Origin: Actinomadura sp. KC06
GTDB taxonomy: Bacteria > Actinomycetota > Actinomycetes > Streptosporangiales > Streptosporangiaceae
NCBI RefSeq assembly: GCF_004348735.1
Contig: NZ_SMKT01000090.1
Coordinates: 1 to 37,553, forward strand
Length of the DNA stretch: 37,553 nt
Direction: 5' to 3'
This document shows positions 34,819-37,553 of the stretch, piece after piece. Position numbers and translations under genes: made by a program. Within the stretch, counting starts at the first letter, position 1. Each line of letters opens with the position of its first letter. The notes under the pieces are model-generated. The model was not told the origin of the DNA. It saw only the letters and a program-made list of their open reading frames with translations, and did not search any database.

Positions 34819-35029
34819 CCCAGCCTCCTTCGCTTCTCGGACGTCGGCGCTCATCCGATACTCCGCCGCCCCGCCGCGCCACGGGGGCGCACTGTTCCGC
34901 TCGTTCGCGCGCCACCGCGGTCTCGGCGGAGACCGGGACCACACGCGGAGGCCGCACCCAAGCAAGCACTCGGGCAACCCCGCATGTGATCTGAGGCACT
35001 CTATTGGAAGAAGGTCTAAGAAGCGAGTA

Positions 35030-35059
35030 CTTACATGTCGATTCTTCCGCGGCTAAGAT
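35030..35059 (+). promoter_or_regulatory. Leaderless promoter of the upstream MarR gene
   Basis: CTTACA (35030-35035) and TAAGAT (35054-35059, strong -10) are 18 bases apart; the GTG at 35066 lies 6 bases beyond, so the message should begin on the start codon. The A/T-rich region just before it contains the palindrome AGTACT, a weak operator candidate. Confidence 0.45.
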
Positions 35060-35065
35060 CATCCG

Positions 35066-35746
35066 GTGCGAACCGAGGCGCGACACGACACCGGACGGGA
35101 CGGAACGGCGGGCATGGCGGCCGACACGGCGGACACCTGGGGCTTGGCGGCGGACGGCGCGGACGGCGCCGATCCGCTGGTCATGGACGGCACCGACCCG
35201 CGGGTCATGGACGGGGTCGACCCGCTGGTCATGGGCGTCCGCGACCGCTGGGAGGAGCAGGGGCTGCTCGGCGGGCCCTGGCCGTTCATGGCGATCTGCG
35301 CGGTGGGGCGGCTCAACCAGCTGCTGAAGAAGGCCCTGGACACCGAGCTGAAACGGCTTGACCTCACCCGGACCGGCTACTTCCTGCTGACCACGCTGGC
35401 CCTCACCGTCCACGGGCGGGCGCGGCTGAGCACGCTCGGCCGGATCCTGATGATGCATCCGACGACGGTGAAGCTCACCGTCGACCAGCTCGAGGCGGTG
35501 GGCCTCGTCGCCCGCAGCCCGCATCCGAACGACCGGCGCGCGACCCTCGTGGAGATCACCGCCGCCGGACGGGACCGCGCCAACGAGGTCAGCCTGGCGC
35601 TGGAGTCGCCCGGCGGCGAGCTGGCGGCGTTCGACGGGCGGCACCGCGAGATCTTCGAAGCGCTGCAACCGGCGCGACTCGCGGCCGGAGATGTGGAACT
35701 CTTGAATCCTGGCGCGGGGCGGGATCGGGGGCACCGCGACGGGTGA
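35066..35746 (+). CDS. MarR-family regulator divergent from the Mce operon, with N-terminal DPxVMDG repeats
   Basis: 226 residues. The winged helix-turn-helix covers about 110-165 (RLSTLGRILMMHPTTVKLTVDQLEAVGLVARSPHPNDRRATLVEITAAG). It has an unusual N-terminal extension containing three tandem octapeptides, DPLVMDGT-DPRVMDGV-DPLVMGVR (36-59). The GTG at 35066 fits a leaderless promoter; if translation began at an internal ATG (for example the Met in the third repeat) the extension would be lost, but no ribosome site supports that. It is divergent from yrbEA with 288 bases between starts, hence the best candidate regulator of the Mce operon. The ligand is unknown. Confidence 0.85.
   Translation: MRTEARHDTGRDGTAGMAADTADTWGLAADGADGADPLVMDGTDPRVMDGVDPLVMGVRDRWEEQGLLGGPWPFMAICAVGRLNQLLKKALDTELKRLDLTRTGYFLLTTLALTVHGRARLSTLGRILMMHPTTVKLTVDQLEAVGLVARSPHPNDRRATLVEITAAGRDRANEVSLALESPGGELAAFDGRHREIFEALQPARLAAGDVELLNPGAGRDRGHRDG
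35171..35242 (+). repeat. Three in-frame 24-base tandem repeats inside the MarR gene
   Basis: Units at 35171-35194, 35195-35218 and 35219-35242 share GA(T/C)CCG-C-GGTCATGG and encode the DPxVMDG octapeptides; the third diverges at its end. Unit number may vary between strains. Confidence 0.75.
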
Positions 35747-35863
35747 ACCGCGGGTCACCCGGTCCCCGTACAGGCACATGGACCTCGTCCGTGGACGGCT
35801 GAGCCTCGTTCATGGACGATCACATGGACGACAGGACCCCGGGCGATAAGGCAGTCTTCTCTC

Positions 35864-36748
35864 ATGCCACAGAGTCACGGCACACGCAGACGTCCCTCCG
35901 CCTCCTCCCGACGCGCCCGTTCCGGGCCGAAGCGATCGGAGGGGCGCGTCCGCGACGCCGTGCAGGTACCCCCGCCCCGCGAGGCGCCCGGCGCGCGCGG
36001 CCGGCGCGGGCCCGGGCCGTACCCTCCCTACGATCCGTACGACCCGAACGGGACCGGGACGCCGCCGGACGGCGCCCGCCCGCCCGGGAAACGGCGGATC
36101 CGGCGGCTGCTGACCAGCAACGTCACGATCACGGTCGTGGCGATCTGCGCGATCGTCGCGGCGGTCGCGCTCGTCGACATCGGACGCTTCGTCGGCGGCG
36201 ACGACACCAAGCCGCCGAAGATGGCGGCGGGCGACCTGTCGACCAACGACATGCTCACCCGGCTGACGGCCGCGTCCGACATGGACCCGGTCGTCGCGGA
36301 CGCGGTCGCCGCCGCCAAGAAGCGCGCCTACGAGAAGCACAAGCGCGAACTGGCGGCGCTGAAGAAGAAGGCCGAGAAGGAGGCGGCGGCGCGGGCGAAG
36401 CTGAAGGCGCAGCAGGAGAAGGAGCGGCTCGCCAAGCTGAACCCGAGCGCCAAGCAGAACAAGGCGTACGGCAAGAAGATGAACGCCCTCAAGGGGTGGG
36501 ACCGCTGCTGGCCGTCCCTGCTGACGCTGTGGAACCACGAGAGCGGCTGGAACGAGCGGGCCGAGAACCCGTCCAGCGGCGCCTACGGCATCCCGCAGGC
36601 GCTTCCGGGCTCGAAGATGGCCAGCGCCGGGAACGACTGGCGTACCAGTACGCCGACGCAGATCGCATGGGGGCTCGGCTACATCAAGGCCCGCTACAAG
36701 GACCCGTGCGGCGCGTGGTCGTTCTGGCAGAACAACAACTGGTACTGA
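35864..36748 (+). CDS. Membrane-anchored SLT-type lytic transglycosylase-like protein
   Basis: 294 residues. Cytosolic basic and Pro-rich N-terminus (GPYPPYDPYDPNG at about 50-63), one membrane helix (about 87-106), an extracytoplasmic Lys/Ala/Glu-rich coiled-coil stalk (about 145-200), and a C-terminal lysozyme-like domain (212-294). The presumed catalytic Glu226 is in WNHESGWN, with GAYGIPQALPGSKMAS and QIAWGLGYIKARYKDPCGAW downstream; Cys215 and Cys282 could form a disulfide. It would cleave peptidoglycan at the outer face of the membrane. The ATG at 35864 has no clear ribosome site. Family known in actinomycetes; substrate inferred. Confidence 0.85.
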   Translation: MPQSHGTRRRPSASSRRARSGPKRSEGRVRDAVQVPPPREAPGARGRRGPGPYPPYDPYDPNGTGTPPDGARPPGKRRIRRLLTSNVTITVVAICAIVAAVALVDIGRFVGGDDTKPPKMAAGDLSTNDMLTRLTAASDMDPVVADAVAAAKKRAYEKHKRELAALKKKAEKEAAARAKLKAQQEKERLAKLNPSAKQNKAYGKKMNALKGWDRCWPSLLTLWNHESGWNERAENPSSGAYGIPQALPGSKMASAGNDWRTSTPTQIAWGLGYIKARYKDPCGAWSFWQNNNWY

Positions 36749-36808
36749 GCTGGTTGGGCCTCGCGGAGAGCCGGGTGCGGGCCAGGGGCCGCCTGGCACC
36801 ATGGTGGG

Positions 36809-37492
36809 ATGCGGACGAGCGGGGCCCACGAGGGCGGCGAGGCGACCGGCGGCACCGGTGACGGGAACGGCGGCGGCGAGAGCGCCGGGAGCGCAGGCGG
36901 CGGGCGCCAGTGGGCGCGGGCCGACGCCACGCGGCAGGCGCTGCTGACCGCCGCGCTGCACGTGTTCGCCGACCGCGGCTACGCCGACGCGGGCATCGCC
37001 GAGATCGTCGAGCGGTCCGGGATCAGCGTCGGCAGCCTCTACCACCACTACGGCGGCAAGGCCGGGCTGTACGTCGCGCTGTGGGAGGACCTCAGCGCCG
37101 AGCAGGAGGCGAGCGCCGCGCAGGCCGTGTCCGCCGCGCGCAAGGACGGCGAGTCCGACCCGATCGCGCTGTTCATCGCGGGCGCCCGCGCCTACCTGCG
37201 GGTGTGCTGGGAGCGCCGGGACGCGGCCCGGCTGTTCCTCGGCGGCGAGGGGCCGTCCGGGTCGTCGCTGATGCGCCGCAGCCGCGCCCAGCACTGGATC
37301 GCGCAGAACACCAAGCTGCTGCGCGGGCCGTGCCCCGGCGAGCCGGCCGGACGTCCCGAGCAGGTGCTGAGCCTCGTCCTCACCACGGTGATCGGCGAGA
37401 CCGGACGCGAGATCGCCACGGCCGAGAGCGAGACCGAGGCAGCGGAGATCATCGAAGAGGTCTGCCGCATCCTGATCCGCCTGGCCCGCTGA
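36809..37492 (+). CDS. TetR-family transcriptional regulator
   Basis: 227-residue regulator. A Gly-rich, flexible N-terminal extension (residues 1-33, many Gly/Glu/Ser) precedes the TetR DNA-binding domain (about 38-85; ALLTAALHVFADRGYADAGIAEIVERSGISVGSLYHHYGGKAGLYVALW). The C-terminal helical ligand domain is not assignable to a subgroup. The start ATG at 36809 lacks a ribosome site; starting further in would still keep the helix-turn-helix. It lies 60 bases after the transglycosylase gene in the same direction. Its target is not evident. Confidence 0.88.
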   Translation: MRTSGAHEGGEATGGTGDGNGGGESAGSAGGGRQWARADATRQALLTAALHVFADRGYADAGIAEIVERSGISVGSLYHHYGGKAGLYVALWEDLSAEQEASAAQAVSAARKDGESDPIALFIAGARAYLRVCWERRDAARLFLGGEGPSGSSLMRRSRAQHWIAQNTKLLRGPCPGEPAGRPEQVLSLVLTTVIGETGREIATAESETEAAEIIEEVCRILIRLAR

Positions 37493-37501
37493 GAGGTCGG
37501 A

Positions 37502-37553
37502 TCAGAGCCGGGCGGGACGAGCCTGCCGCAGCGGGAACAGGGCGGGCCGGGGG
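37502..37553 (-). CDS. Possible 3' end of a leftward gene cut by the window
   Basis: A TGA at 37504-37502 closes a minus-strand frame that is open to the right edge (16 visible codons, ending RQARPARL) with 14 of 16 codons ending in G or C. It would converge on the TetR gene 9 bases away. Too short to name or confirm. Confidence 0.3.
   Translation of the reverse strand, partial: PRPALFPLRQARPARL

Noticed and set aside
34819..34977. Longer version of the leader frame upstream of yrbEA (66 codons in total) or a truncated MceG ATPase
   Set aside because: No Walker or signature motif, and no ribosome site upstream of the longer start; only the short TTG-started version has one.

Overview
This is a very GC-rich window (roughly 70% by eye, strong G/C bias at third codon positions) with the gene content of a filamentous actinomycete. 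The mixture of a family 2B encapsulin locus, an Mce operon, a WS/DGAT acyltransferase, PucR and XRE-cupin regulators and a SpdB-like DUF2637 protein suggests Streptosporangiales, for example an Actinomadura-like genus; that placement is inference. I saw no rRNA, tRNA, CRISPR array or insertion sequence.

Layout. (1) 1-4260: a leftward operon encodes two paralogous family 2B encapsulin shell proteins, each with a cyclic-nucleotide-binding-like domain, then a polyprenyl diphosphate synthase with a disordered N-terminal extension, cut by the window edge. It is very probably a nanocompartment with an isoprenoid-synthesis cargo. A small ArsR-type regulator diverges from it. (2) 4650-9430: a 38-residue membrane peptide, an MHS-type transporter, a small membrane protein, dihydrolipoamide dehydrogenase and a hemerythrin-like protein. 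(3) 9480-14474: a SpdB/DUF2637-like protein, a DadA-like oxidoreductase divergent from a PucR regulator, and a dimethylargininase. (4) 14471-18430: an XRE-cupin regulator divergent from an unrecognised protein, a WS/DGAT, and uracil-DNA glycosylase. (5) 18431-24729: a hairpin-rich spacer, a YtpQ-like hypothetical, a PlsC-type acyltransferase, a DUF5925-type AAA ATPase, a trans-sulfuration-type PLP enzyme, then a DUF2470 protein and ribosomal protein S4 diverging from two overlapping DtxR/IdeR-type iron boxes. (6) 24919-35746: a complete leftward Mce operon (two YrbE permeases, six Mce proteins, one Mce-associated protein) flanked by two MarR regulators. (7) 35864-37553: a membrane-anchored SLT-type transglycosylase, a TetR regulator and perhaps the tail of one more gene.

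Several convergent pairs overlap at or near their stop codons, and most adjacent Mce genes overlap by 1 or 4 bases, so the Mce proteins are probably made as one translationally coupled set. Several regulators look leaderless. The strongest leads are the two-shell encapsulin operon with its prenyl synthase cargo, the iron-box divergon carrying a ribosomal protein, a possible leader peptide plus hairpin in front of the Mce operon, and the 38-residue membrane peptide that shares a stop palindrome with a transporter gene.
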